From Moniliella sp. 'wahieum' (lineage: Eukaryota > Basidiomycota > Moniliellomycetes > Moniliellales > Moniliellaceae): a stretch of DNA of 64,000 bases. A program made the position numbers and the translations under genes. Of this stretch, positions 20,385 to 32,649 are shown in pieces. Positions within the stretch are counted from its first letter, which is position 1; each line of letters opens with the position of its first letter. The notes beneath the pieces were generated by a model that was not told the origin of the DNA, made no database searches, and worked only from the letters and a program-made list of their open reading frames with translations. The stretch is from the NCBI GenBank assembly GCA_003971905.1, contig RSEE01000037.1, positions 124,001 through 188,000 of the forward strand, in the 5' to 3' direction.

Positions 20385-23300
20385 CCCCCCGGGCCAAGGG
20401 ACCAAAGGAAACCCGTAGGCCAAAACAAGTTAAGAAGAAACGAAACGAGAGAAAGGGGAGCCAAATCGAATTGTTGAGATGTGGAAAGGAGTTTGGGAAG
20501 ACCAACAGGTTTGGTGAACCAATCAGATAAATGATCCACGCCCGGGACATGATGAACGACAAGCTCGCCACAATGGATGCGTTCGCGCACCTCGTGGTAC
20601 CACACATCGATCTCGCGGATCTTACCCAGGCTGCCAAGCTTCTCGGCAAGAGCCTTGGCTGCAGTGTTGTCCACAAAGAGCTGAATCGGGTGTGCAGCAG
20701 AACAAATGCCCAGCTCAAAAAGAATGTTGCGCACAAAGAGTGCATCGCGCAAACCATCACCCATGGCCAAGTATTCGGAAGCGGCTGTGTTGCTCACCCT
20801 TGGTTCTGTGTCTTGGTATTCCACGAGACAGGCACACCATACACAAACACAACGTACCCGGAAACAGATCGTGAGCAGCGCTTGTCCGAAGCAAAAGAAG
20901 CATCCGTATGTAGTTCAAGGAGGGGTCTTGCGCGGTCAGGTGTTAAGCGGAGAGAATGGTCAGCAGTACCCTTCAGGTATCGCAACAAGCCAACGACAGC
21001 GTCACGGTGAGCACGAGAAGGGTCATCTAAGAAACGAGCCAAGAAGGTGGCGGCAAACAAGGTGTCGGGACGAGACATGCGAGCCGACCACATGGCAGAC
21101 CCGACCATAGAACGGTAGGCGTGATTCTCGTCGCGTGTGGATCGTGGTTCGTGGTTGGGGCGTAGGGGAGGAGGAAGAGTGTGACTGAGCGGGAGACGTC
21201 GAGGATGGTCGTGAATCATGTCGTGGGTGGCAAGCGTTTCAGCAATGAATTTGGGTTGGCTCACGTAGAGGCGCCCATCAATGCGGTCGTACTGGCACCC
21301 GAGATGGAAACGAAGTGGGCCATTGGATTTAATCTCGATATGACGTCGAAGCTCAACAAGGAAGGAGTCGTGGACGTCCGCCGAACGGCAAGCAACAAGA
21401 AAATCGTCAGTGTGGATGGCCAATAGAATGAGATCCAAGGATTGGGTACGACGAATGAATGAAAAGGCAAGGCTCCGACTTGAGACTGGTAAAGCCAAGA
21501 CGGTCACAAAGAAAAGTACGCAACCAATCACCAAAATTCGCTCCACTTTGATGGAGACCATAAAGACTCTTCTTCAGTTTCCAACACTTGCCTTTCCCTT
21601 CTGGGAAAAAGGGAGGCGGCCTAACATAGACCTCTTCGGTCACGTCCGCATATAGGTATGCCGCCTCAACGTCGGCTGTAAAGAGCTGGAGCCCTTCCGC
21701 CTCTGAGACGGCGATCAAAGTATTGACGGCGGAGGTGCGAACCGCGGGAGCAAATGACTTGGTCCATGATCCGGGAAGCTGCCGATGTCCTCCTACTACA
21801 TAACGCGCACGATACTTGACAAAGCGACCCTCAGCATCCGTCTTGGTACTGAGGACCCAAATACCGGGTAACACACGTGCCCCCGGAGGAATGGGCACCA
21901 CCTCCTTCACCTTGCGAGAATCGAAACGCGCCAGTTCAACGCGCATGGCAGCAAGGACATCATCAAATGCAGGGTGGCCGACGAGAGCCCGCACGGACTT
22001 GGGCGCCAATGGAACACCATCGGTGGTAAGAAGGAGTGCGTCCTCGTCTCGCGCGTGGTCGAGAGCAAGGGCAAGAGGAGGTTGAGTGCGGTCCGAGTCG
22101 GGGATCATGGAAGTATTGGGCATGGGACCGAAGATGTTGACAAAAGTGGGTAAGTCAAGAGTGGAAAGTGAGACAGGAGGATGAAAGAGGGTGGGGACCT
22201 GTAGAGCAAGGGGAATGAAAGATGGATCCTGGGGGTTATCGGGAGCAGGATGAGATAGATCAAGGGGAGGGGCGTGGAGTCGTGCTCGGCGTCCGGGATT
22301 ACGACGCAGCGCAGGTTGTTGTTGGTTAGGAACAGGGACGGCATCAGTAGGAGGTGGGGATACAATGGGAGGAGTAGGAGGAGGATGGGCTACAGTAGGA
22401 GGAGCAGGGAAAGTCGGAAGGTTTGGGGAACTTGCGTCCGGTGCCTCCTCAACCCCCCCGGTCCCGGGAGGAGAAACAATGTTAGAAGGAATAATAAGGT
22501 TGAAATGTGTGGGATGCTCTGCAGTGTAAGACAGGTTGGTCCACTTGAACGGTTTCTTCCAGCGATAGTAAACTAGGCCAGGGCCGCCATGCAGAGCAAA
22601 AAGCCAACCCTTACTACCACGGCGCTCGTCGTATCCGATGAGCATGGCAGGAACAGCCCGCGGACCCAACTTGCCGCCGTCACGCTGGTTGGGAAAAAGG
22701 TGAAGGTATGCTAGGGTACCGAAACCATGCATAGGAAGGGAGGGAGGGAAATCGTGGTAACGTACAAAACGGCTATTGCCCCCCCAACCCTTCGGAGGCA
22801 CAAGGTTGTGTGTGTACGCCGCAGCGTGAAGAGCATGATGCCACCAATCTTCGGGATCCAGGCGAGTAGAAGCGAGCAAAGTGCGAGCACGATCCATGAT
22901 GGATCGGATCGCTCGTTCGGCGATACCATTTGAAGCACTTTCACCTGGATTGGTGGTTTCGGTCACGATACCTTGTTCGGCGTAAAAATCGATCATAGCG
23001 GAGGTCAATTCTGGAGCATTGTCGGAGCGGACCACCTGGAGGGGTCTTTCAGGGTGCTGACGCTGCTCACGGGTAATAAAGTGGCGAAGAGAGGCAGTGG
23101 CTTCACCTTTGGAAGAAAGAGGAAGGAAGAAGAAAACGTACCGGGTGAAGTCGTCAACGATAACTAAACCCCACCCGTGTCCCCCGCCACCTTGGCGAGG
23201 AATGTCGACCACATCGATGTGGATCAAGGAAAAAGGGCGGGTGGTGCGGGTAGCGTAGCAGTTGGAGAAAGGGAATGAGGAGGGGCTGTGGCATGCGAGA

Positions 23301-25681
23301 GAATACAGGAAGGGCAATGCCAGTGGGGACGAATAGTCGCTACATCTTGAGGCAGAACACGATAAGGAAGGGACATGGATGCGGTTAAGTGTGGGAGCTG
23401 GTCAAGGGCGATATGGTTCCACTGTTCATGGACACGTCGAACCTTGTCCAAAACAGTAGAGGGTTCGATTGAAAAGGCATTGTGGGAAGGGGAAGGGGAA
23501 GGGGCAGGGGAAGGAGAAGGAGAAGAGGGAGATAGAAGTGGTTCGATAAACATTTTGTAGCTAGCGTCCGTAACAAGGGGGAATGTCACCCGTTCGGTAA
23601 AGGTAGATGCCTTGGCCCCATGCTGCCACTAAACTCTCGATCCCGGCCATCGAGAGTTGGTACGCACTGACCAAGTTGTAAGGAAAAGAAGAACAATAGA
23701 AAGAGTCGGAGAGTTGAACATACAGGGGAGGACCGGTACAGGTATGGATATAGAAAGAGACAGTGCCAATGCCATCGGCTTGCACTACCCGTCCATCTGC
23801 AAGGACTATAGGAGCACGACTAGGACGTAGTGAGGTAAATGCGTTCCTATCCTTGAAGACAGACGGGCGCGCGCCCGAATCATGTTGCGCAGGGAGGGTG
23901 GCTGGCGAAGTCCCCGCGCCGTCCTATTCAGGCTGATGAGAAGGAGAGATACTGGACGCACTGGAAGCGTTGGTAGGAATAGGCGGGAAATGTAGGGGTC
24001 CCCCGGAAAAAGTAGCGTTTGGGTATGCTGCCACAGAAGGACCCGAAACAGGAGTCACAGTGTTAGCAGCAGTCCAATTGGCGGCACCTGGAGATCCGTA
24101 AGCCACAGTCCCACCTCCACGTTGACCAGACCCTGAGCCAGGTGCCCCACTCCATTGGGAAGAGCCCCCCTTGCGAGACGACCCGCCACCCTGAGATGTA
24201 CTGGTATGAGAAGGCTTTCGACCACCTGAGCCCTGCGTTACAGGCTTGTTCGGAAGAGACGATGACGAATGTGCTGCCGGACGGCTCGAAACCAACATCA
24301 ATAGCTGGTCGTAGTTCGTGTGAGGGGTGAATGCCACAAACGTTGGATCCTGGAGACCATTAAGTAAAAAAGAACGGAGGACTTCCTCAGGAAAGGGACG
24401 ACCCAAACGCACTTCCAGTTTGTAAACCAGACTGCGGTGCCGCTCCACGTATGTGGATCCTGTCGAAGACCCGAGACGAAGGTCAAGAAGCTGCCGGATA
24501 ATATCACAATGTTCGGCCGGTGACGATTGACCGAAACGTTGTAATAGGATACGGAAAAGTACGGAAGCCAGGCCGTTAGTAACAGAATATGGAACAGACG
24601 CGCTAACATTGCGGTGCAAGTGAGCCAAGAGAGGAGCGTGTAGTTTGTGATCCAGTAAGCGATTGTAATGGGGATCAGCTTCTCCAGTTTGAATCAAATC
24701 ACGAGCACCGGCGACCGCATCGTCAAGTCTGCCCAGAATCAAGTCTGCCCAAGGCCAGAAATCTTGTCCCACCTTGTACTTGTCCACAACGTTGACGCTT
24801 CGGGTAATTTTGGCCAAGGCTGGGAAGGGCTCCGGGTTAGAAGGCAAGGACGGCGCCACGGACGAAACATTGCCGGCGGGTGCTCCGGGCGGCCAATCAT
24901 CGATAACCTTCATAGCAGCGGCAATGCCCACGTCAGTACCCCAACGTTTCTCGGCTGTAGTCACGAGAAATTCGGGGGATGCGCCTGAACGGAAAAGATT
25001 AGTTAAACTTGACAAGATTGCATCGTCAATCGGAGGAGGAAGGGATGGTGTCGTTGTTGCCACAGGAGTATGAACAATGGATTCGTCGTGGGACACAGGT
25101 GACGCGACCGGCCGTGGTGTCGCAACGGGATCCTCCGGTCCCGATATTGCGGAAGATTGTTGGGAAGAAGAAGCGGAGAACCAAAACGGTTCGCAAAAAC
25201 GCGTCAAAGTGCGATGAAACAGACTACGCAATTCGTCAAAGAGACGCACGACAGTCGACTGGACAGAGGGATCGCTGGGAAGTCGCTTAGCAGTATCGCC
25301 GACCATTGTCACGACCTTTTGCTCAACAGCTGATAGTTTGCCGTAGATAAGTGTGAGACGGGTTCGAAAATCAGACGCATTGTTTTTGGCACCAAAGGAC
25401 TGTGACCCTCAAGAATATGGTAAAGGGCTTGGTATTGGCTCAGTTGTTCGTCGGCCAATTGCGAGGCACGCGTGAAAGTAAGGCCGTCTTTAGGAAAAGG
25501 GGACGGAAGGTGCTGGTCGGCCCAGTCCGGGTTCGACAGCTGAGGGGTAGGAAGGGAAATGGCACTCATTGTTGAGAAAAGATGCCGATGGAAAGGGATG
25601 GATACGGAGAGGGTGAGGGGATGGAATAGGAAATTGGGGTTGATCACCGTTGCTCACTGGATGAGCGAAGAGTTGTAACTC

Positions 25682-25911
25682 TGATGAGACCTGGAGTCCA
25701 GATGGTCCTCGAGGGTGATGCAATCGCACTAGTGGTGGTGGTGGTCTAAGCCAACCAGCAACGCCTACCGAGGAACATCAAGCAGCGAGTCGCCACCAGG
25801 GGCTAAGCTGCGGAACAAGGAAAAACAGGAGAGAGAAAAAACAACGGAACTCCTAGGCCTGAGGAGGAACTGAAGGGACATTGGCCAAAGCACGAGCCAC
25901 CTGGCTCAACA
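25682..25911 (-). repeat. 5' LTR of the Copia element
   Basis: It is 230 bp, bounded by TG..CA, with the second ACGAC at 25912-25916. A primer-binding site should lie just inside, to its left. That sequence (around 25,660-25,681) holds a small GAGTT..AACTC inverted repeat, and I could not match it to a tRNA with confidence. Confidence 0.92.
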
Positions 25912-25916
25912 ACGAC

Positions 25917-26640
25917 GGCTTGGACAGGAAGACCACCTTTAGTCTTGCTATATATCCTTGATGGTGCCCTAGTCGGCTTCAGGCTGGTCCAACAGGGGGT
26001 TGTGGGTTGCAGAACGGCTACGAGCATATAGGAGGCAGGGCGACTCGGAGTGCGGGTATCGGCCACAGTGCCACCCAAGGCGCTGTAACGGGCACAGCTG
26101 ATAACTCCGGTGCCTCTCGTTCGTTAATGCGGTTGCATGCGTCAATAATTGGGGATCAGCAAAAGCAGTAGGTTAGCCAAGTCAGACTGGACTTGGGGCG
26201 GAAACACAGACTACTGGGCAAGGGAGACAAGAGAAGCATTCTTCTCCCTTTGGAGCCGCCAGAGTTTGGCCAACAAAAAGACGGAAATGGGATCATGGGC
26301 GGATGGAGGTGTATTTTTGAAGGCGGCGGTGCGCCGAGGTGGTCATGTCAGCCAGACTGGCCTGCTGCCGCTCGCCCGCACCGACCGTGCCTCCTTCAAC
26401 TTGAACGTGCAACTTGAACGTTCAGCAATGCAGGCGAAAGCCGGGCGCTGGGCAGGGTGACAGGCCGGGAGGAGGATAAACAACCCTAGTGCTCTGGCTT
26501 GAGTTCATTGTCCCACGGCGCCAGTGTCGCTCAATTAATTCCGCCGCATGGTCGAACCCTATTCTTGCGGAGCATGCTCGTTCTTCGGCCGTCCCCCCCT
26601 CCCCCACCCTTGTCCTACTTGGCGATCACGACCGTCGAGT
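25917..26640. other. No supported gene; uL5 promoter side
   Basis: The 700 bases between the Copia element and uL5 hold no recognisable ORF. The last 150 bases are C/T-rich, and GTCCTACTTGG just upstream of the transcribed leader would be compatible with a ribosomal-protein gene promoter. That is inference only. Confidence 0.4.
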
Positions 26641-26650
26641 TCAAGTCCAG

Positions 26651-26768
26651 GTAAGCACGTTGGTCTCGGGACGTAAGTGGGGGCAGAAGGCGCCGCAGTC
26701 CTGCACGAGCAAGGTCGTTCTAAGAGACCGCCAATGGCTGACGCTACTTACCTTTCTCGCTTGCCTAG
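26651..26768 (+). other. 5' UTR intron of the uL5 gene
   Basis: CAG|GTAAGCACG at 26,651 and TTGCCTAG|TC at 26,768 bound 118 nt, with CTGAC (about 26,739) as branch site about 25 bases before the acceptor. It sits entirely before the ATG at 26,780. Leader introns are common in fungal ribosomal-protein genes. The same GTRNG/CTGAC/YAG pattern is used by the SHMT and Spc24-like genes here. Confidence 0.75.
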
Positions 26769-26779
26769 TCTTCTCCACC

Positions 26780-27293
26780 ATGTCGACGACGAACCCCATG
26801 AAGGACCTTAAGATTGACAAGCTTGTCATCAACTGCTCGGTGGCGCGTCGGGGGATCCGCTGACGCGTGCATGCAAGGTGTTGGAACAGCTTACGGGCCA
26901 GACGCCCGTGACGTCCAAGGCGCGGTACACGTTGCGTGGGTTTGGGATTCGGCGTAACGAGAAGATTGCGGCTCATGTGACGGTGCGTGGGCCGAAGGGG
27001 AGGAGATTCTGGAGCGCGGGTTGAAGGTGAAGGAGTACGAACTGTCTCGTCGTAACTTTTCCGAGACGGGCAACTTTGGGTTTGGGATCAATGAGCACAT
27101 TGATCTCGGTATCAAGTACGATCCTTCGATTGGGATTTTCGGCTTGGACTTTTTCTGTGTGATTACGCGTCCGGGGGTACGTGTGGCGCGTCGGAAGCAA
27201 AAGACCGCTCGGGTCGGGTACACCCACCGCGTCAAGAAGGAGGAGACGGCCGCCTGGTTCCGCCAGCGCTTTGAGGGCATCATCACCAACTAA
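26780..27293 (+). CDS. RPL11: 60S ribosomal protein uL5 (L11)
   Basis: This is a structural protein of the large subunit central protuberance that binds 5S rRNA, with uL18, as part of the 5S RNP. The start [20 protein letters not shown] fits the family start. Downstream are [64 protein letters not shown] and [12 protein letters not shown], all diagnostic, and the C-terminus [13 protein letters not shown]. Predicted length is about 171 residues, against 174 in yeast. The frame is broken twice by single missing bases, near 26,842 (within GTGGCG) and in the G4 run at 26,997-27,000. An essential, strongly conserved gene cannot tolerate these, so they mark assembly error. It is preceded by a 5' UTR intron. 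Confidence 0.96.
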
Positions 27294-27780
27294 AAAAAAC
27301 CCACTTTGATCTCCCCATCCCTCCCTTCTCCTGTCGCCCCCCCCACACAAAAAAAATCGCCTGATTTGAGCACTTTGGTTCTGTTGGAACATGCCATCCC
27401 ATGTGGATGTTATAGCGTGCAATTGGAGTGTTGAGTAGGAATCTATCTCGGCTGGTAATGACTGGTTGCGGCAGACACATCCTAGCCTGGAGGCCCCTCA
27501 GGCCTCCGGCCTGCCTCAGGAGGCTAGCCTCATGATGTCATGTGTGGAAATATGACATGGAAGAGATCCGAAAAAGCCACGAGCGCTAAGCTTTAACAAC
27601 TTTTTAACTGACTCATCATGATGCCTGGCTTGCTCCGCCTGCCCAGGGTTATATGCCCCGTCACCGTCGCGCCTTAGGCCTTACGGCTGACCAATGCCAA
27701 ACAAAACGTTGGTATATACAGCACAAAGCTGTGCCTTTGCAAGGTACACGCTACCATGATTCATTGACTGGTGGCGCGTA

Positions 27781-27808
27781 GTAACGCGTAACGCGTAATG
27801 CGTACTAG
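27781..27808. repeat. AACGCGT heptamer array
   Basis: GTAACGCGTAACGCGTAATG: a 7-bp unit containing the palindrome ACGCGT, decaying into GCGTACTAG. Relatives lie at about 8,345, 41,341 and 47,381. Confidence 0.85.
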
Positions 27809-27891
27809 CTCGATTTTGTGGTAGCCTTCTCCAACCTTTTGCTCTAGCAGGCTCCAGTTACAGTTTCCTCACAGGTTCAATACCAACCATA

Positions 27892-27920
27892 CGTTCAACG
27901 TTCAACGTTCAAGCTTCAAG
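27892..27920. repeat. AACGTTC array passing into AAGCTTC
   Basis: ACGTTCAACGTTCAACGTTC followed by AAGCTTCAAG. Both are 7-bp units with a 6-bp palindrome (AACGTT, AAGCTT), joined without a gap. Confidence 0.85.
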
Positions 27921-28695
27921 AAGACGCGGTTTAACTAATCGTAGTGCGTGGTCCTTCGGCAATGTGTTTCGCCCACAGCACTGTAACATGGAAGCTGGGC
28001 CTGGGCTGGTGTCTTGCGCCTGCGCCATGCCTGCGCCGCTGGCGTAGTAGAACGATAATGACGATGATGATGATGCAGATGATGCAGCACGATGGCCGTT
28101 AGGATAAGGCACAAAATGCAAGAGGATCGAAAGGGTGCCCTTGCTGCCCTCGTCCTTGGATTTCTTGCCTGTCCGCGTGCTGGTAGGTACATGGAAGGAA
28201 ACGGCTAAACGTTAAACGCTAATCAATACTCCGTACTCACATTCTTCGGTACGAAGACTTGGTAGACAATACTCAGCTGCTCTGGCGTTCAACGTAACGT
28301 TCAGGCTACGTTCAGGGCCTCCCTCTAATGTGGCTGAACAAGCTGAACCAGGCTGAACGCTGAGCCTAAGCCTGAACCGCCCAGGCTACAGCCCTTTGGT
28401 AGTCAGAGTGGGTCCACCTGCAACATTAAAGCTTAGCGTCGAAATAGTCATCACAGTCAGCGGCGCCATTTCTTCTTCGCTCCTGTGGTGCAACAAGCCA
28501 CGATCGTGTCTTTGGCGAGACGCCGAATGCGCGCCCTTGCACGCCATGGCGTGGTGGAAACGGGTCCGTAGGCTGGAATTAATAATGAACTTGGGCGTTT
28601 CTTTCGTCCTTGCACACGATGCGGTAATCGGCTTTAAGCTTCAAACAGCGGTGCGCAGCGATGTAAAATGGGTTTGATGGGGGGGGGGGCGAGAG

Positions 28696-28757
28696 TAGTA
28701 ACTAGTAACTAGCTTAACTAGTAACTAGGAACTAGTAATCGATCTAATCGATCTAAT
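28696..28757. repeat. AACTAGT array with ATCGATCTA units
   Basis: Several AACTAGT/AACTAGC/AACTAGG heptamers in a row, then TAATCGATCTAATCGATCTA, whose unit again contains a palindrome (ATCGAT). It follows a G10 run. Confidence 0.85.
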
Positions 28758-30592
28758 CCCTAGTGCGGATCCGCTTGAGTGGCTTGCATAACTAGGTGTG
28801 AGCGGTGCCTTGGGCTGAGCGGGAGGGCGTCCAACGCATGCTGCAGCAGAAGAAAGGTGGGTTAAAGTGACCGTCAAAACGCGAACGTAACGGCGAGGAC
28901 ACGTTATTTTTGGAACTTGGAAGACTTTCCTTCAAGCTTCATCGTTGCATCATGCATCCTTGGATGGGTGGGGGCGAGGGGGCGTTCGGAGACAGGTGCG
29001 GGACTCGTGCCTGTACCGTGTGGGGCGGGTCTTCCTCCGTTCTGCCAGTAGAGCGTGGAGGGGGAGAGGATCTGGGCGGAGGAAAAGCTTAACGCACCAA
29101 TACCAAGATGCAGCGATCGAAGATCGAAGAGCATCTTGGAAGCAAAATGCAACGATCTGGACGATAGTGACTCGTAGAACTAGTGCATAGCCGGTAGCCG
29201 GTAACTAGTAACTGGAGGACCGCATGACTGGTGGCATCCATGTCGATGCCCCCTACCATGCGGTCGCGGTGGTTGCCGGTGGACGGTCACGCGGTCACGC
29301 GGTCATACATCCTGGGTCGCATGCGACGACGGTACTTTCCGACACGTTGCGCATTGGACGTTTGCGTGCGTTGGACGTTCGTTGACGGTGAACAACGTTG
29401 ACAAGGTTACGTCGCAAGTGTGGGCGCATGGGGGGATGTTGGTGGCATATGCCTTTGGAGAAGACCATCTCGCCCTCACTGCGTCTTGCATGATGCGTGA
29501 TGGGAGCTAGCGGCTACTAGGCCACTGAACGTGTCTGCGGCGCAGGAGAGGACGGATGATGGATGAGATGGATGAAGACGAGGGCACGGACGATGATGAC
29601 GGAGGAAGCTTAAGTATCTGTGTGCTCCGATGCCTATCTATTTTTTCGGCGTACGTTCCGCAACATCAATCCGCGGCAGGGCAGAGGGCAGAGGGCGGAA
29701 GGGCGCAGCGCAGGGCAGGGCAAGCAGGGCAAGGCAGGGCACGGTTGGCTGGGGGGGGAGTGGCGGAAGCACGGCTGCTGTTCCGGTTCTGCTAGGGGTG
29801 TGGATATGAATTGGGGTGGAGGGAGGATGGTGGGGGCGGGCGTACGCCTCTGCAACGGGTTACGACGCAGCGCACGGGCGCTGTTGGGCAAAGGGGGGGA
29901 AGTGGATCGGGTGGCACGGCGGGGACGTTTGGTGGGAGGGGCGGGGGATTAGGGTTATGGCGGAGTGGGCGCCAAAGCTTGTCTGCGCGCAGGCACCCGC
30001 CGACGCCAGGGGTTAGTGCGCTGAGCACAGGCGCAGTGCGTCCACGCTCCAGTGCCCCGTGCGGCCCACACGCCCTCGCACCATGCATCATGCATCACAT
30101 GTCGCATGTCGCATGTCGCATGTCACATGTCACACGCATCACATGCGTGCTCTCAGATCTCGGCACGCCCAGGCAGCGCCATGCATCCCATCTCACACAC
30201 CACGCCCCAGCGCAGCAGCCCCCTTGCGTGCGCTCCCGCCCCACGCCTGCCGCCTGCGGGAGCCGGCAGCGGCGGGGCGTGTCGGGGTGCACCGCCCACA
30301 GCGCCAGCGTCACTGGCGCAGCCGTCGCAGCACGGGCAGCTGCCTGCGGACTGGACACTGCGCCTGGGCCGGTGGCAAGAAAGCGCACTCGATCGCAGTC
30401 CGTCGGCGCACTCATCAGCACTCCCCCCGTGCTCCCGCAGCCCATATCCAGTACGCACCAGGCGGGCCCAGCGCACACTCGCCCCTGCCCCGCTGCGCCC
30501 ACCCTGCCCGCCCACGCCCCCGCGCCCCCCCCACCCCCCCCCCCCCCCGCCTGGCTCTCTCCCACCACCGCCGCCGCCGCCGCTGCCACCAC

Positions 30593-32644
30593 CATGCAGT
30601 CGCTCGCCCCCAACAGCAGCCTGCTGTATGCGCCCATGTTCGACGCCCCCCCCCCCCACATCCGCACCACCGTCGCCTCCGACAGCCCCCTCCACCTCTC
30701 CCTCGCCGACGCCGACGCCCCACCACCAAGACCCCCTCCCTCCTCGCCCGACCCTTCCTCCGCTCCCACCTCTCCCTCTCCCCAGCGCCGCCGCCCGCCC
30801 CGTCGTCACCGCCACCTCCGCCACCGCCACCTCCACCATCAGCGCACTCGCCCCCAGCCCCCTCACCCCCTCCCTCGGCCTCTGGCCCGACTCGGCCACC
30901 TCCGACTTGGGCTCCTGCCTCCTCATGCCGGACTTTGGCCTCGACTGCAACCCCGACCTGCCCAGCCCCCATGCCCAGACCCCCTCGGGGCCCTCCTCCA
31001 CTACCGAACTCGACTCGGATGAGCTCGAGCAGCTCTCGCCCTTCTACTCGGGCCCCGACCCCACCGAGCCCATTGCCATGCCTGCGCCCGCTCTCGCCCA
31101 TGCTCCGCCCCAACCAGCCGCCCAGCCGCCCTTGCCCGGCTTGGGTCTGCCAGAGCATCTCGCTGCTTCCTTTTGCGCCCCGCCTCCCGACGCAGCGCCC
31201 GAGCCACCTCCATCGCGCTCCTATCCCGAGCCCGCCCACCTCCTGCCCAGCGTCCAGATCCACAAGCCGCCGTTTCCCCCGATCGGCAACAGTTCGCTCG
31301 CCGACGCCATCCGTAGTCCCGTCTCGGTTCCGTCGATGAGCCCCGTACCGTCGGGGTTGTCCATGTCCACCTCGCCCGTGCCTCGGGTCTGTCCATGTCG
31401 CCCACTTCGGGTCTGTCGTCCCCCGACGGTCCGCTTGCCTTTGGCTCCATCCCCTGGTGGGGCGCCGACGGATGGCCGGCGGCCGGGGGTGGTGCCCCTC
31501 TGGCAGCAGCCGCTGCTGCCCATCGTCCTGTGCGGGACCAAGCTCCTACAGCCTTAGTCTTGGCTCCTCGCTGCGCGATCTGCCTCCTGCTTCGCTCCCG
31601 CTGGGTTTTGCTGCCCCGCCATCAGGCCGACCCGCAGCGACCAGTGGTCCATCGGGTCTGTCCATGGCCTTCAACCCGTCTGCCACTGCTTTTTCACCCG
31701 TGCCCAACGCATCGGTCACCAATAGCTTTTCGCCCATGGCCACCCGGCCTACCCGCCGGCTCCGAACCCGTTCCCAGCCTTTTACGCCTCGGGTCTACCG
31801 TCGGCGATGGAGGCCAATCCTCCTCCGGCGTTCTTGCCCGACTCGGTGGCGCCACAAACGCTCAAACACCAGTCTCCTGCGCTTGGACCTGGGTCCGCCC
31901 CCGCCCCGGCCACCGCCACCGCACCCTCGTTTGAGGGAAGCATGTCGCTCTTGTCACGTCTGGAGCTGGACAGCTCGCCGTTTGATACGTTGCCGCCGTC
32001 GTCGCCGTCCATGTCGTCATCGGCGTTGAGTTCGGGGAGTGCGACGAGTCCGTTGCTTGCACCTTCACCGTTGGGCAGCCGTCCGATCCCTGCGCCTTCG
32101 GTGCCGGCGCATGATGGATGCCGAAGCATTTGGGACGTCGGTTCCGGCCATTACGCCGCGGGAGTCGGCGGCGTCGTACGCGTTGACGTCGGCGGTTGTC
32201 TTGGCGGAACCGATGGCGCGTTCGTTACCTTCGCACATTGGTACGGGCAGTCGACGTCGGGTGGAAGTGGATCCGGTAACGGGGATCATTACGCGTCCGA
32301 CGCGGGGCCGAGCGGTACCGACCAAGTTGGAAGAGATGGCGCAGTTGGGCAAGTTGGGCAAGGGCGGACGGGTGTGGGCGTGCAAGGTGCCTGGATGTAG
32401 CAAAATGTTCCGTCGGTCGGAACATTTGAATCGGCACTTGCGCTCGATTCATTCGGAAATGCGTCCGTTCAAGTGCTCCTACGACGGATGCAACAAGTAC
32501 TTTTCCGTCGGGACAATCTCAATCAACATCAACGTGTTCATACGCTGGACAAGGCTGCGCGCCGTCGCAGGTCTTCTACCTGTACCTCTTCTTCCCGCGG
32601 ACGTTGTCCCCCTTGGCGGATCCCGGTGCCTAACCCCACGGTAG
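30593..32644 (+). CDS. C2H2 zinc-finger transcription factor, Msn2/Msn4-like
   Basis: A probable nuclear stress or nutrient-responsive activator. The start at 30,593 has a good context (CCACCACCATGCAG). The long N-terminal part (about 30,600-32,250) is Pro/Ser/Ala-rich with acidic patches (DSDELEQLSPF; SRLELDSSPFDTLPPSSPS), typical of an activation domain. The C-terminal end has two adjacent C2H2 fingers at about 32,385-32,545: CKVPGCSKMFRRSEHLNRH and CSYDGCNKYF-RRDNLNQHQRVH. The RRSEHLxRH...RRDNLxQH recognition helices are those of Msn2/4, Com2 and related factors binding AGGGG-type elements. A basic linker (RPTRGRAVPTK) precedes the fingers. The frame shifts several times through the low-complexity part and once inside finger 2 (about 32,510). 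I attribute this to assembly indels. The C-terminus is therefore uncertain. Confidence 0.8.
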
Positions 32645-32649
32645 GACGG

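Larger units (their letters stand above)
20155..25911 (-). mobile_element. Full-length Ty1/Copia LTR retrotransposon, very young
   Basis: This 5,757-bp element has 230-bp LTRs that are identical by eye, beginning TGTTGAGCC and ending CATCA in element orientation, and a perfect ACGAC target duplication (20150-20154 and 25912-25916). A short G run abuts the 3' LTR as a polypurine tract. On the minus strand the parts run in Copia order: Gag about 25,570-23,930, aspartic protease with DSGA about 23,890-23,560, Zn-binding pre-integrase about 23,590-23,300, integrase core about 23,290-22,560, reverse transcriptase about 21,950-20,900, RNase H about 20,800-20,480. It is structurally complete, but its coding region shows about half a dozen interruptions, some of which may reflect the family's normal expression strategy or the assembly's general indel rate. 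Identical LTRs mean a recent insertion. Confidence 0.93.
27294..30590. other. Intergenic region with palindromic arrays, no gene supported
   Basis: There is no convincing gene on either strand. It contains a GC-rich near-palindrome at 27,483-27,527 (TAGCCTGGAGGCC against GGAGGCTA), ACGCGT arrays near 27,781, AACGTTC/AAGCTTC arrays near 27,892, AACTAGT arrays near 28,696 and 29,196, a G10 run at 28,680, and CATGTCG/CATGTCA arrays near 30,098. The 500 bases before 30,593 are extremely C-rich and low-complexity, so long open frames there on both strands are composition artefacts. Confidence 0.6.

Noticed and set aside
29811-31263. Very long open frames on both strands in the C-rich leader and N-terminus of the Msn2-like gene
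   Set aside because: They overlap each other in several frames and are Pro/Arg/Gly homopolymer-like. They follow from extreme C content, not coding.
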